The notes under the pieces were generated by a model. It saw nothing but the letters and a program-made list of their open reading frames with translations, did no database searches and was not told the origin of the DNA. From NCBI GenBank assembly GCA_030734395.1, contig JAUZTG010000041.1, positions 2,356,001 to 2,420,000 on the forward strand: a stretch of 64,000 nucleotides of DNA, written 5' to 3'. This stretch comes from Sarocladium kiliense (lineage: Eukaryota; Ascomycota; Sordariomycetes; Hypocreales; Sarocladiaceae). A program made the translations under genes and the position numbers. Positions 1 to 12,977 of this stretch are shown here, piece by piece (positions within the stretch are counted from its first letter, which is position 1; each line of letters starts with the position of its first letter).

Positions 1-3000
1 TCTGCATTGCATCCATCATGATCTGCGCGCGGGTCTTGAGAGCCTCGTGCTTGGTCTTGAAGACCTCGTCGAGGGAGTAGGGCGGGCGAATGGATGGGTC
101 GGTGAGGTTCTGGAGCGGGGTGAGGATGGTCTTGAAGGCTGGGCGAAGGCGGTCGATGGAGGCGCGGCGGCAGATAGTTTCAAACACCTCCATGGCGGTT
201 GTTTTGCCATTGATGGCGATGCTCCGTGGAGAGATTTCCTTCCTGAGGATTGTTGATAGCTTCGTGAATACCTTCTGTAGGTTCATCTGGCGTGCATTCT
301 GCTTCTCAGCCTCATCCTCTTCCCCTTCCACGTCAGCATCAGCGTCAGCATCCTCTTCCGCCTCCTCGGTAGCCGCTTCACCGTCAGGCAAGCGGGGTGC
401 AAGGAAGATGAGTGCTTGACCAGCCTCTGCAGCAAGCGGCTCTTCAATATCCTGAGAGTTCAGAACTCCCAGCGCAACACGCACAAGCGTGGAAACACGA
501 TCAAGATCGAGTTCGAGACCGTGTGCGCCTGTCATGAGGACCGTACCGCTGCTCTTGCGAGACCCTTCCTTCGCGAAGTCGCCGAGGAAGGCTGTGATAA
601 GCTGCATCGCAGCCAGTTTGACTGCTGGGTCCTTGTGCTTGAGGCAGCGAGCGCCATTTTCCAGAAGTGGTAAGCCCGCCTGGGAAAGCACCTCGTCCGG
701 GAAGATCTGCATCATTGTACGGATCAAGCCAATAGCCCTCAAGAGCAACTGCGCATCCACATCCTCAATCGGCTCCGACTCGATGATTTTCTTCACCTGA
801 TCCAAGACGAGTTTGTAGTCCTTGGTGTTTTTAGAGGCATCTCCCGAAGACTCGAAGTAGTAATCGAACACGACCAGAGTGATGGTGAGAATGGCAGGGT
901 TATCATCTTTGCTCAGCCAGCTGCGTAGCAACGCGAGGAACTTGCGGGTTTGCTGCTTGTCCGCTGCAGCGAACATCTCCTTGAGAAGCTGTCCGGCTGC
1001 GAGACGACACTTCTCGCTGTCGTCATTGGCAAGAACCATGAAGAGGGGGATAAAGCACATGCCGACCACTTCCTGGACGAACTCTTCTGAGGACTTCCTG
1101 AGTAGAAGGTGAATCATCTCCATGACGGACAGGCGACCGCCTTCGCGCTTATACTTAAGGTTGGCAACCACAAAGTCCAGTTGCTTAGTCCATCTGGCCT
1201 TAGTCTGCGGATACTCCCTAATGAATTGGAAGAAAGCGCCGCGGGCAAGATCTCGAGTGTCCTTGTCATCGTTGGTGATCATGACAGTTCCGACATGGTC
1301 CATAGTATCATACACAGTTGCTGTCTCCACGCGTCTGTCGAGCACTGCCCTCAAGAAGTTGAATGTAACATGGCGGTAGAGAGGCTCGGTCAAGTCGTCT
1401 TTGAGCTTTCCCAAGAGAACATCCACGGCCGCGTCCCTGATAACCACGTCTTTCTTGTCACGCAAAACGACAGCCAACATCTTCAGAGCGGCTTGTGAGA
1501 GGTCTGTCGTGGTGGACGTCGAATTTGAGAGGCTCTTAGTTGCCTCTCGAACAGCAACCTTGTAGACGCCACCCTCCTCCTCGGGGGTGAAAGGTACCTT
1601 AACGATTACACCAAGCAACCTGAAAGCAGACATCTTCACCTCATCCTCATTGCCAATGATTGCGTCACCGATGATCGGAATCAGGCCAACGATGTTGGCG
1701 GTGGTCCTCAAGCTGTCGTACTTCTTGAAAACGGACCGTAGAATATCGAACGCGAAGCGCACAATCTTGTAGGTATGCTTGGTCGTGGTCCCGCGGTCAT
1801 TCTTCTTGGCTCCCTTCTGGAGCAAGTATTTCTTGACACGAGGGTCAATCTTCTGTTCGGCTTGGGGACGCTGACTCTGGTGAACCTCCTTGATGATTTC
1901 GTAGCAGAACACCAAAGTATCGCGACTTTCGGCAGCTGGGTTCTGCACGAGGCCGGCTGTGATCCGATCCAGCAGGATTTCGATCTTGCGGACCATCTTG
2001 AGGTCGACCTTCTGCATCAACATTGCTTGCAGTGGCCGGATCAGATCAATCAAGCGGTTAATGGATGCTGTCTTAGCAGCAAGTTCCATCGAGTCCTGGC
2101 TCTTGCTGCTCTTGATCTCCTTTGTCTGTGTAGTATACCCCTCTGCATCCTTTTCTTGACCGACGACACCGAAGATATCGTCCATTATGATCATGACAAT
2201 ATTTGGGAGGCAGTAGTCCAAACCTCCAGGCTTCACTTGGGGAAGTGTAGCGAGCATGATCGAATGCATCGTGTATGACAAGACGTGCAGTTCGTATCCC
2301 CTTTTCAATGAGCTCCGAAGTTCCTTCAAGATGAAGCCGAAGTAGGTCGGGCCCAGGATGACAGATATCTTCACCAAGGTGTCACGTGCCAGATCTCTCG
2401 ACTCGACAGACTTGCTGCGGAGAATGTGACAGATATCTGTAAGGACACCTGCGAGGCGCTGAGACATCTGTTCCTCCGGAAGGATGCGCATCAAGTTGAC
2501 GATGACTACACCAACTGGCACTCGGAAACTGACTTCAGACTCGTCTTTCTCGTGGAGATGCTTCATCAAGGGGGGAAGAAACATCTCTGCAATGTCAGTG
2601 TTGAGCTTCCCTTGGCCGGGCAAGGTAGCAGCAAGCCGTTGTTTCACAGCTGGCTCGTCTACTTCCATGGCATCATCCTCATTCTGAGGGGCTGAGGCAA
2701 CTAGGGCATCGGTCACCTTGCCCAAGAGACGCATCGTCTGCTTTTGGAATTCCTGTCGAGATCCAATGTAACTGATGTACCTGCCCAGCGTCGTTCGGTA
2801 ATGCTTCCAATCGAGCGACATCGCAAGCTTTCCGATGGTGTCGACTGCCTGAGCTCCCAGACCATGGTCGTCGCTGCCGCTCTCACGGCCATAGATGAAG
2901 TGTTCAAGCAATGGCAAGAAGAACTGTGTGAGATTCTGGCTGCCCATCTCATGGGTCAAATTGGCGGTCTCCAGAGATCTCAGGGCTTCCAGCTGCCGAG

Positions 3001-6000
3001 AAACTGCAGGGCTCAGGATGTTGAAGAAGAATGGCGGTTCTGTGCCCTCTTCAGATTGATCCGGTTGCAGCGCAACAAGATCTGCAATTGACCCCCAGTT
3101 TGGCATGATGGTGAGAAGCATGCTGAAGACTCGGAGATGCTCGCGACGGACTGTCTCTGATGACTCTCTAGCACCACTATACAGGGCGGGAAGGAGAACA
3201 TCGCGCAGGTAGCCCTCCAAAATTGCCTTCTCATCACTGTCTTGGCTGGATGAAGTAGCTTTGATAAGTTGCCGAATGACATCCGCAGCATTGGTTGCGA
3301 GGATACCGAATTCCTCGTCGACCCGGAGGAAAAATATCGCGTTGTGAAGCAAAGGAAGCCACTGCTTAGGTGAGAAACGCATGTCCCGCTCATGCGAGAT
3401 AGCATTGTACGCTTCAAGACGTTGGTCATAGTCAGGCTCATCAAGACGCCGCTCAGCGTATGAGTTAAGCTTCACACACAATTCAGAAACCTCGGCAATA
3501 TCCGTGTCTTGCTCTGCAAGGGCCAGCATCACGCGCGAGAGTGATTGGCGATTCTCTCGGTACTTGAAATAGCTGAACAGCGACGCAGTCGCTGTGAACA
3601 TGTCCGTCCACAGACCCGCAGAAGCCTTCATATCCAAGAGCTTCACAAAATCCTCAAGGACTAGGAGGACCCTGCCCTTCGTCCGCGGATTCACTCTTCG
3701 TGGGGGTTGTTGCAGGAGGAAGGTAACATTCCTGAGAATGGGTTCCACGTTATTTGACTCTCGCAATATCGGGGCAAGAGCCAGCATCGTATCCACACAA
3801 GCATCGAGGAGATCCGTGTTGGTGCTCGAGGCCTCCAGGAGGTCGCTCAAATTAGGCAGAATGAGTGGCAGACTTGGTCCTATAACATCCGACTGGATGA
3901 GGTCGTTGAACTCGGATTCGGAAGCAGGAGCCAATGCAAGTTTACAGAGGCTTTCGATCATGCCGAGTGCATGGACCTTAACCTCATTCTTTGCCTTCTC
4001 CAGAGCGAGAATTTCAACAACCTTCGGCAGGATGCCCTCGGAAAGTGAGGCTCCTTGCGGTCCGAGCAGCAATGCGGCTTTAGGAAGCTTCGACCAGGTT
4101 GAGAGAAGCTGCAGCATGCCGGACACGCCCTGAGCGTTCTCTTGAGGTAGCTTGCTGGCCCTAGGTGCCACGATCTCGTCCATGATAACCTCATGGTAGG
4201 CTTCCCACTGGAACTTCTGGCCATTTTGGAAGAGCGCGACCAAGCACTTGATGCCCACAGTGCGGATTGACTTGAGCAGACCGAGGCCATCGGAGGGCTC
4301 CTGATCAGCGTCTGCCTCTGTTTCCTCATCCTGTTCCGAAGATGAATCCTGGGCTTGCTTGTTGAGGCTCCTGCTTGCGAAGATGAGACAGTAAAGAACC
4401 GAGTTTAGAAGGGTGTCCATGTAAGGAGTCACATTTGACCCAAGTTCCGAGATGAAGGACGAAATCATGTTGAGGAAACCAATTTGCCTTCGCAGTGGAA
4501 TCAGAGGGGTCTCATAGATCTTGCCAGACTTCGCTGAGGCCCCAATGACCTTAGCCTCTCCGAGTTTGCCAGTCGCAATTTCGAGGAACTGGCCCATATC
4601 CTCCACAGACAGATTGCGAAGGACTGCAAGTCGTGTGGCATGCAATCCGTGACGTCCACTAGCAGCACCCTTTTTCGAAATTGAGCGGCCGTAGAGCAAG
4701 CGAAGAAGTACCGGCATCAACTCGGGTCGGTGCTCTGGCTTGATGACGTTCTCCCCTTGGAGGAACACAGTGAGCTCATTCTTGAACCGAGCCTCATCCA
4801 ATAGAAACTCAAGGTTCTCTTGGTAGGGCTTAACGCCTTCCTGCTTCCAGGCCAGAATGCTCTTCAGCGCGGCTTTCTGAATCTCAATGTCACCGTTTGC
4901 CATAAGACCAAGCAGCCCGCTGTAGACCTTCTCATGCTGGTACAATACACGAGGATTGACAAACTTCGAAAAGACACTGAGAAGTGCCTTGCGATCTGCC
5001 AAAGACCACGTCAAGCCTTCCTGGGGTTGATCTGAGTCCTGCTCGGTATCAGGACTTGTATCCTCGTCGTGAGCCCAAGACAAGAAATATGGACTAAGCT
5101 GTCTCGATCTCCGTTCCGCAGATAACGGGATTGCATCAAAGACTTTGAGAGCCCGTGATCTCGCGGTTTCAGGGATAGGCTGCGCGGTCTGCTGTCTGTC
5201 GTCAAAGAACTGCAGCATCTGCTCTTCAGGCTCCACCACCATTGCCTGGACCTTCTCGGCGGCCGCTTCCAGTCTTAAGACGTTCGTACAGTCAAATTCA
5301 GTCACAACTCTGCGCTTATCACTGTGGCTGTTTCCAGGGCCTGAGATTTTGTACCTCATCGATGGCGCAGCCAGCCACTCAAAAGCGAGTGCACTCATGG
5401 CTTCCTCGCCATCTTTATCCTGAGCAATGATCTCCAGAGCACCAACAGCCTCATCCCAGACCGGGGCCATCTGGACAGTCAGCATACCGAAAAGGAATCT
5501 CGGAATGGCGCTCTTCATGGAGGCTCCGCTACTGAGAGAGCCATGTTGCTTTGCCAATCTTCGCAAAGTCATAGCAAGGTTTCTCGTTTCGGCATGGCTC
5601 AGAGGAGTATTCTCAGCGTACAACATGGTGCTGAGAACCTCCTTGGATTCGTCGTTTTCAGCATTGTGTTGAAGGATCTCAAGCGAGGCGAGGCGCATCT
5701 CGTGAGATGAGGATGACAGATTCTCTACCAACGCCGTCTCGACTTTGTCATCCTCGACGGTGGAGCTTTCGCTGCTGCTGCGACTTTGATTCTCTAGGGG
5801 TTGTGACTGTGGAAGGCTTCGCTCGTAAGCTAGGTAAGCCTGGAGGAAGCCTATAGAACGAGCGAAGCGCGGCAAAGCAGCGCGTAAGAGAGGTAGAAGT
5901 CCTGGATCGACATCACCAGCCGCCTGGCTCATCCTCAGGTAGGCATGGAACCCTTGGCTGACGATAAAGTGAACTTCATCAGACTCGATCGAAGAAGAAG

Positions 6001-7772
6001 GTCGAAGGGCCAGCTTCAGCTTGCGCAAGAGAAGCTCTGCAACCCTCGCGTTGGTAGACGGATGCACCCAGGCAATTTCCAAAAGCCGTAAGAGTGCCGA
6101 ATACTTTGGAAGGCACTTGTCTCGCCATACCTGGGGATCCTTATCGTACGGGCCGCGCTCAGGGAAGGGAGCAATCTCCAAACGCTCGAACTTGGACACG
6201 ATCTGGTCTTGCCAGCCCTGAGGGAGCTTGCAGCCGTCCTTATCGGTCCCTCCGTGGAAACCCCTGTTCTCAATCATCCTGGGAAGGAGGACACAAAGGA
6301 CCTCCTCATTCTGATCTTGGGACCAATGAGCCGCGATGAATCTGTTTAAGTCAGTATGTCGGGTTATGCAAAGGAGCCCAATGTACGTACTTTTGGAAAT
6401 CTGCGCGGAACAAGCTGCTGAACCGAGAAGCATCAAGTTCACAAAAGTATGAACAGAAAGGAATGTACCAAATCATCAGTGGCTCGCTCGTCAAGGCGCT
6501 TGATAAGGAGGTGAGATGCGCGATGATTGCATCCATAGGAGCCTGAAGCCAGACAATGGCGATATTGACCATGAGTGTTTTCCATACGACGATGCCTGCT
6601 TCAGCTATCACATCGCGCGGAGTTCGGGTAACGTCCTTCAACAGCTTGTCGAGTGTCGACACCACTTCTGGCCAAACTGTGATGCGAGATCCCTTTCGAG
6701 TGCCCGCCAGTACTCCTAGGATCTTGAACAATGGGAAGGATGTGCAGCGGCTCTCGGCATCCGACGCCTCTAATAATACAGAGCACTGTACCAGAGCCGC
6801 CTCGCAAATTGGCTCGAACGTTTCGTTGGTAGCGTGGTGAGTAACGCTGGTGAGGATTCCACATACGGTGTCGGTCCATGTCGTTGTTTCTGTCACCTGT
6901 CTTTCCTCCACAGGTATACAGTCGATTAGGCACTTGTGGATGCTGGGACCCGTTGAGTGGATAGAATGATCTGTGCCCTTGATGGCCTCCGCAAACATGG
7001 TCATAACGCCATCCCTGTACAACATGAATTGCCTATCGTCCGTCATTGTAAGCAGATCGTCCCTAACATGGCGAACGAGATGCGGCAAAGCTGTCTCTCG
7101 ATGTGATGGTGCAGCAGCCTTCTTGACGAGGAAGCTCAGGGCTTCGGCAGCAAATCGGGCGATGTGAGGAGGATGTCGAGAGCGTCCAAGCAGTGGTGCC
7201 ATAACATCGTATGTCGGTCGTAGGTCCGGTACGAGAAGCTTCGAAAGGTACTTGAAGAGGAAGGCTAGGGCACCAAAGGACCACTCAATGACCTCGACGC
7301 TCTGTGGCCGTCCAGCAATGGCAACGATGAGGTTCAGACTCCTGGCGTAGTGCTTCTCGAATCGCACACCGAGATCGTGAGCAAGCGCTGTAAGCAGATC
7401 CAGCAGTGGCTCAAGAGCCTCCTTCTCTTGCATCTCAATGTGTCTAGCTAGGGAGTCGACGATCCTCTCCTCGAAGTGCAGGATCTGCGGCAGGCTCTCG
7501 GAGACGGAGAGAACCTCGCGCTTGAAGGACACGAAGCCCTTGGAGATGTTGAGCTCGCCCCATTTCTGCAGTGCTGTCTGAAAGTATGATGTGGCGGCCG
7601 AAAGGTCTTCTGTGTCGAAGTCGTGTCGGCGGACCTTGCGTAGGGGTTGGAGGGAATTGAACTTTGCGATCTTGGTCGTGAAGGATTCCCATCGATGATT
7701 CTTCTGATGGGGTGTCGAATACTTTGAACTCCGGGCCTTGACGATGCGCCCAGAGTTCTTGTTGGACGGCAT
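1..7772 (-). CDS. UTP20: U3 snoRNP / small-subunit processome protein Utp20, C-terminus beyond window
   Basis: Utp20 is a very large nucleolar HEAT-repeat protein of the 90S/SSU processome, needed for 18S rRNA processing. The gene starts at 7772 and reads leftward off the window. Exon 1 is 7772-6391 and exon 2 is 6341 to below 1. The 49-bp intron (6342-6390) joins the frames so that the junction reads FQKFIAAHWSQ. Exon 2 stays open for 6.3 kb in one frame. About 2,574 residues are visible, against 2,493 in yeast and roughly 2,780 in human, so only a short tail should be missing. Residues about 890-1060 match the DRIM domain, with phrases such as LKSILAWKQEG and RPELMPVLLRLLYGR. The rest is helical repeat, with an acidic stretch near residue 2470. 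It is head to head with DRN1. The identification rests on the N-terminus, the DRIM region and the size; I am confident of it. Confidence 0.93.
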
Positions 7773-8118
7773 CGTGGCGGTATTGAGGCCGTGTCGGTCG
7801 GAGGAATGAGAGAGAGGAGGAATGAGAGAGAGGAGGAACAGAGAAGTCTACCACGACATGGCTGGCCCAAGAGATTCTTGTTCTTGATGCTGGAAAGGCG
7901 GTCCCCGCCAAAAAGTTCCAAAATTTTGGCGGTAGCGGATCTTGCGCCGTTATCGATAAGCACCGAGCTATCCACTTTTAGCGCATCGGCCAATCACAGG
8001 CATCGCGCAACATCATCTCTTCGCCTGTTGAAGCCATTCCCACTTCCTCCCTCCTCCCTTCCATTTCACTACAACCGTTTCAACTTTCGCTGGCGGAGGA
8101 AAAGCCGGGCAAGTCACA
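7773..8118. promoter_or_regulatory. Bidirectional promoter UTP20 / DRN1
   Basis: These 346 bases separate the two divergent start codons, so both promoters must lie here or overlap the genes. At 7905-7932 there is a perfect 9-bp inverted repeat, ccgccaaaa and ttttggcgg, with a 10-base loop. Its right half contains the 12-base palindrome ccaaaattttgg (7918-7929). The AAAATTTT core resembles the RRPE element of yeast ribosome-biogenesis genes, which would suit UTP20; that is inference. The 60 bases before the DRN1 start are rich in C and T, like many fungal transcription start regions. Confidence 0.5.
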
Positions 8119-9820
8119 ATGGCCGCTCCCCCAAAGATGTAAGACTACGCTTCTGGCAGGTATCCAATCATAGGTTGCGGCGTGCTGACATGTCTTGAAC
8201 AGCATTGTGCTTGGGAGCCTCAATGGCCAGCTCGAAACACCATTCAAGAAGCTGGCGGCACTGCAGGCCAAGAATAACTTCGCGATCGCTATCCTCGTTG
8301 GAGACGTCTTCTCCGCCTCTACCGACGACACGCTAATTGACTCGCTCCTCAACGGCACCATCGAAGTGCCACTCCCCACCTACTTCACGGTCGGAAATCA
8401 CCCGCTTCCACCCCGAATTGCCGAGAAAGTCGAGGCGAACGAAGAAGTCTGCCCTAACTTGCACTTCTTGGGCAAGCGCAGCATCACCAAGATCTCAGAA
8501 GGTTTGAGGATCGTGACTCTGGGCGGGCAACTCGATCCTAAGTTGATCGCCGGCCAGTCCCAAGAGCAACACCTACCTTTCCACACAACGGATGACATCA
8601 AGTCGTTGAAGGGCGCGAATACAGCAGATATCCTGCTCACCTCAACATGGCCGCAGGGAGTATGGAATGGGTCACAGGTGGCGTTGGAACCAGCACAACA
8701 GGCATCATTGGTCGCCTCACAGGAGATCGCGGAGCTCTGTGCAGCGCTGAAGCCGAGATATCACTTCTCGGCGTCCCCCGGCGCCTTCTTTTATGAACGT
8801 GAGCCCTTTGTTCATGTTGCGGAGGAAGATACCACCGCGAATACTGTCACGCGGTTTATCTCAATGGCTCCTTTTGGCAACGATGCCAAGCAGAAGGCTA
8901 TGTATGCCTTCTCCCTCAACAAGACAGATACTTCGATCCCAACAGGAGCCACCATCACTCCGTTCGCCTCGAAGAAGCGCTCTCATCCCGCCGACGGAAG
9001 TTACAGCCGCTACGGGAATTCTCACCGAGGCGACGCACACCACCAGCGCCGAAAGCGCCGTCGCTCCCCTCCTCCTGGTCCTGACCGCTGCTATTTCTGC
9101 CTATCAAACCCAAATGTCTCTCAGCACATGATCTGCTGTATCGGCAACGAAGCCTATGTCACGACGGCCAAAGGTCCCCTCACAACAACCTCAACTTTCT
9201 CCTCCGAAGGCCTAAACTTCCCCGGCCAACTCATCATCATCCCTCTCCCACATGCCCCAACCTCCGCACGCATAGGCGGCGAAGGAGACCCAGACAACGA
9301 CCCTCACCGGACGTACGCCGAAATGACCCGCTTCCGTGAGTCTATCCAAGCCATGATAGCTTCCCAATCAAAACACAAGCTCGGCGTCATCACCTACGAA
9401 ATCTCCCGCGAAAGAAACATTCACCTCATCTGGCAACTCCACGCCTTCCCCGCCTCTCAAATCCGCGACGGCATCGCCGAAGCCGCCTTCCGCGTCGAAG
9501 CGGAAAACAGCTCCTATCCAGCCTTCACCACCCGTGACCTCACCCTCGAGGAGCAACTCACCGCAGGTGGGGATTTCTTCCGCGTATGGCTCTGGGCAGA
9601 TGACGGCGAGGACAAGATTAAGGGCAAGTCCCTCGTCATGCCACTACCCACCGAGCAGCGGTTCGATATCCAATTCGGAAGGAGAGTGGTGGCGAAGTTA
9701 CTAGGATTGGAAGATAGGATGGTCTGGCAGGATTGCGAACAGACCGTAGAGGAAGAGGAGAAGGATGCAGAAGCATTCAGGGAGGCGTACAAGGAGTGGG
9801 ATTTTACGCTTGAAGATTAA
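8119..9820 (+). CDS. DRN1: CwfJ/Drn1-family protein (debranching-associated nuclease, CWF19-like 1)
   Basis: Exons are 8119-8138 and 8203-9820, joined over a 64-bp intron (8139-8202), giving 545 residues that begin MAAPPKIIVLGSLNGQL. The start is the ATG at 8119; the longer downstream open frame lacks the first seven residues. Residues 1-250 form the degenerate metallophosphoesterase-like part, with GDVFSA and TVGNHPLPPR. A basic patch (RRKRRRS, about 290) is a likely nuclear signal. Cys303 begins CYFCLSNPNVSQHM, the hallmark of the first CwfJ C-terminal domain, and the second follows from about residue 430 to the end. Known relatives bind the lariat debranching enzyme Dbr1 and act in intron-lariat turnover and splicing. 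The function is taken from the family. Confidence 0.9.
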
Positions 9821-11122
9821 GCCTAGCCATGATGCGGGTGTGTGTATTGGAGAATGGAGTCTGATATGAAGCACAACTCAATCTCCGGAGAGGTATAGGA
9901 ATGGTCTGGATGCAACGATTGAGCTTGCTTAGGGCTACTAGGGGTCCATACTTGGACAGGCATAGCTTGCTGATACCATTGACACTTGGTTGGCGTTGAA
10001 AATAATTCTCGAGTCAGCGGCAATACGACCCGTTCTTCCAAGTGCATTCAAACATTCCAACGGGTGGCGTTCGGGAGGTATGTGGGATCGGATAGTGGCC
10101 GAACGACTTCACAAGTTCCACAACGTTGGACTTTAGCCTTCACGGTTGCGCATGGAGACCAAGTTTTTGTATGAGTTTCCCTTTAATTGCAGTAGTAGTA
10201 TAAACCAAGAGGCCACCGAGAGAATGAGTAGTGGAGATGTCTCATCTCATAAGCCATATGACAGACCAATGTACAGAGCCTCCAATGCAATACTGCTAGT
10301 ATTCACAGCTGAACCGTTCTTCATCCTCTGGCACTCTCTGTCTCCTGATCTCACTCCATTGAAAATACTACAAGCAACAAAAACAACTGCAACCGCGCAA
10401 CGAGAGAGCCAATATAGATGGCATCTGCGATGTCGCGAAACAAAAAGGGGATTTGATGTCGGGCTCATTACAAAAAGAGCTCTAAGGAGAAACGATCTCC
10501 CGGGAATATGAACTGATAAGAAAATGGTTGTGTGGTGTGACATGTCTTCGTATGTGTGGTGCGTTTGGTATGTAAGTCTCGTGATGTCCTGTTGAGAAGC
10601 GGACTGAGGAGTGTGGGGATGGGCGGTGTGATATTAGAGTCGCGTCGCTTCTGCGAGCAGGCTCATCTCGAGGAAGCCCTTCTGGGGTAAATGTACTGTG
10701 AACGAAGGAATTCGCATCGTTCGTTTGGAGTGATGGGTCTCCAATATCGGTGGTCTCGGGCATAGAGAAATTATGCATCTCAGACAAACCGAGACCTCTG
10801 GGCCGTGAGAGATCCACAAGGGGTGCAGAGTCGCGGGAGAGATCTCATCCCCCGCGACAGGTCTCGGGGGGGGGGGTCGAGATTCCTCTTCCAGATCCGC
10901 ATGGTAGATTGGCTTAGACACAGGGTCCAGCGAGATTTGTGCAAAGGAATGAAATGGTGATGGGGTGTAGAGTGCATGCTGGGATCAATAGACGGAACAG
11001 CCAGGTAGAGTGAATGGGTGTGGCGGGTCATCGGACAGGATGTCCAAATCGGCGTGGAAGGGGTATGACGTGAAAAGACAGCCAGTGTGCAGCAGACAAC
11101 GGGTTGTGGTGCTCATGAGGAC
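9821..11122. other. Intergenic, convergent DRN1 / CDC25
   Basis: These 1.3 kb lie between two genes that end towards each other and should hold both 3' untranslated regions. I see no reading frame with coding character. A run of ten G lies near 10867-10876, immediately before a stretch rich in A and G. There is no RNA gene or repeat that I can support. Confidence 0.6.
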
Positions 11123-12977
11123 TCAATAAGAAGCCATTCGTCGCGCGTGAGATCGTTCACCGAGAATTGGTGAGTTGCCAATCATGGCGATAGGACCAGC
11201 GTGCCGGGAGCTGGGACGGCTAGGACCAGTTGGAGAGTCGTTGACACAAGGGTCACGCTGACCAAAGGCGAAAGTCTGGGCGCGGCTGAAGCCCTTGCGA
11301 GCCTTCAGGCGTCCCATCTCACGCTCACAAGTGCGCTGATGCTTTGCGTCAGACATCTCCACATACTCGGGAGGGAAGCAGCGAGCACGGTGGCTGGCAA
11401 AGAAAGCACTGTAGCCACCTTCCAAGATGTAGACCTCAGGGAAGGTAAGCTTCGGGTAGTGCTCGGCGTTGGCTGTCCGGTCCTGGGATCGCACATGACG
11501 AGCCATTAACGGAGCTCGGTGTGCAGAATACTCGCAGTGGAAAATAAGCAGCGTCCGTCCAGGCGTTGACCTCTGGAAAAGTTCGGTTGCCAGCAAATCC
11601 TTGTCGTTGTAGTTGACGGCACCTTCGATGTGACCACCCTCGTACTCATACTCGAAGCGGCAGTCAATAACCATCTTTGAGTCAAAGTTATCTGAGTATT
11701 TGCCGTCAAGAACCTCAAGCAGGGTCTCCTTCTTGATGCGAGGAATCGAATCGGTCGGGTCCTCTGAGTGGAAATGAGGTAGGGCTAGCTCGTGTGCCTC
11801 CTCAACATCCATGACCGCTTGGAGAGCGGATGAGGTCGATTCCTCAGGCTCAGAACGGGGCTTCATGATATCACCGGGGTGCTCGAACATGCTGAGGGAT
11901 CGTCGAAACTGTTTGCGGTTGCGCATGAAAGGATTCGATTGCCGGCGACTGTGGGCGAGGGGGTTGGAAGCGTGACGGTGACTGGCAAGCCCATTCACGT
12001 TGCCGAACTGGGGGCGGGATCGGAGGCCAAGCGGCACGGGGGCACACGGACTATTGGCGGACTGAGGACGGCGCTCCTGAGGCGGTGAAGCCGAGTCGAA
12101 GCATTCGCCCAAAGACAATTGCGACGGCTCGAAGCTTGTTCGTGAATCAGCACCAAATCGGAAAGCGGCGATTGGGTTCTCTCGACTGGGAACGGCGCTA
12201 GTTGTGAATCCCTTCATCCGGCTCAACGACGGCCGGCGAGGAGCTGCAATTTTACGTCTTCATGGGAGGTCAGCAATGTTAACACAAGCATGCGAGGGTA
12301 GGGACGCCTACTCAGCCAGCATGTGCCTGGGCGGTTCGAGAGAGGATTGCCGAGAAATAGGAGCTGGGGAATCCAGCATCATATCGTCATCAGCAGGTGT
12401 CGAGATGGGTGTCGGTGATGTGACTTCAATCGAGGTGCACGAAGGCATCTTGTGAGGCAACGGAGACAGTTCCATGAGCTCTGTCAATGGGGCCGGCGAC
12501 GACGAAGGCAGGGGAGGTGTGGTGGTGTATTCTAGTCTTGGAGTTAGAGCTTGCTGCCAGGTGTATAGCACGCTGTCAGCACATACCGCGGTTCTCCAAG
12601 CTTCCCATTAGGTTGGTCGTGAAGAGAGCCCGTCTCGGCGTTGGGAACATGGGACTAGAGCAACGTCAGCTAGATGCTCCGAGCTCGTCCGGACTTTAGG
12701 ACGCAACAAACCTGTGATCATTGTCCAGACGGAAGTTCTGGGACAGGTCGGCGGCCAAGCTAGCAGCTGGTGACGAGCCTCTAACATCCTTAACATTGAA
12801 GTAGTCTGCTGAGGGCTTGTGCAGCTGTTCCCTAAGACCAAAGGATCCCGAGCCAGATGACGGGTTGGAGAAGGCTGCGTGAGAATGGGAGCGGAAGATA
12901 TCCCTGCCACCCCAAGATGGGAGAGGGCATGGTCGGTGCAGAGCCGCCAAGGGTGATGAAGCCTCCATGCTGGGCAA
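11123..12977 (-). CDS. cdc25: M-phase inducer phosphatase (Cdc25 / NimT)
   Basis: Dual-specificity phosphatase that removes inhibitory phosphates from Cdk1 and triggers entry into mitosis. There are four exons: 12977-12712, 12654-12587, 12531-12312 and 12257-11123. The introns are 57, 55 and 54 bp, and frame phases agree at every junction. The product is 562 residues. The C-terminal half is a rhodanese-fold catalytic domain with HCEYSAHRAP, where Cys426 and Arg432 form the CX5R active site. Before it come KMVIDCRFEYEYEGGHI and NYNDKD, typical of fungal Cdc25. The N-terminal half is disordered, with conserved patches SLAADLSQNF and TPPLPSSSPAP that are also seen in Aspergillus NimT. A second ATG at 12968 could be the true start. 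The donor gtaggc of intron 3 is weak, but its use keeps the frame open. Confidence 0.93.
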
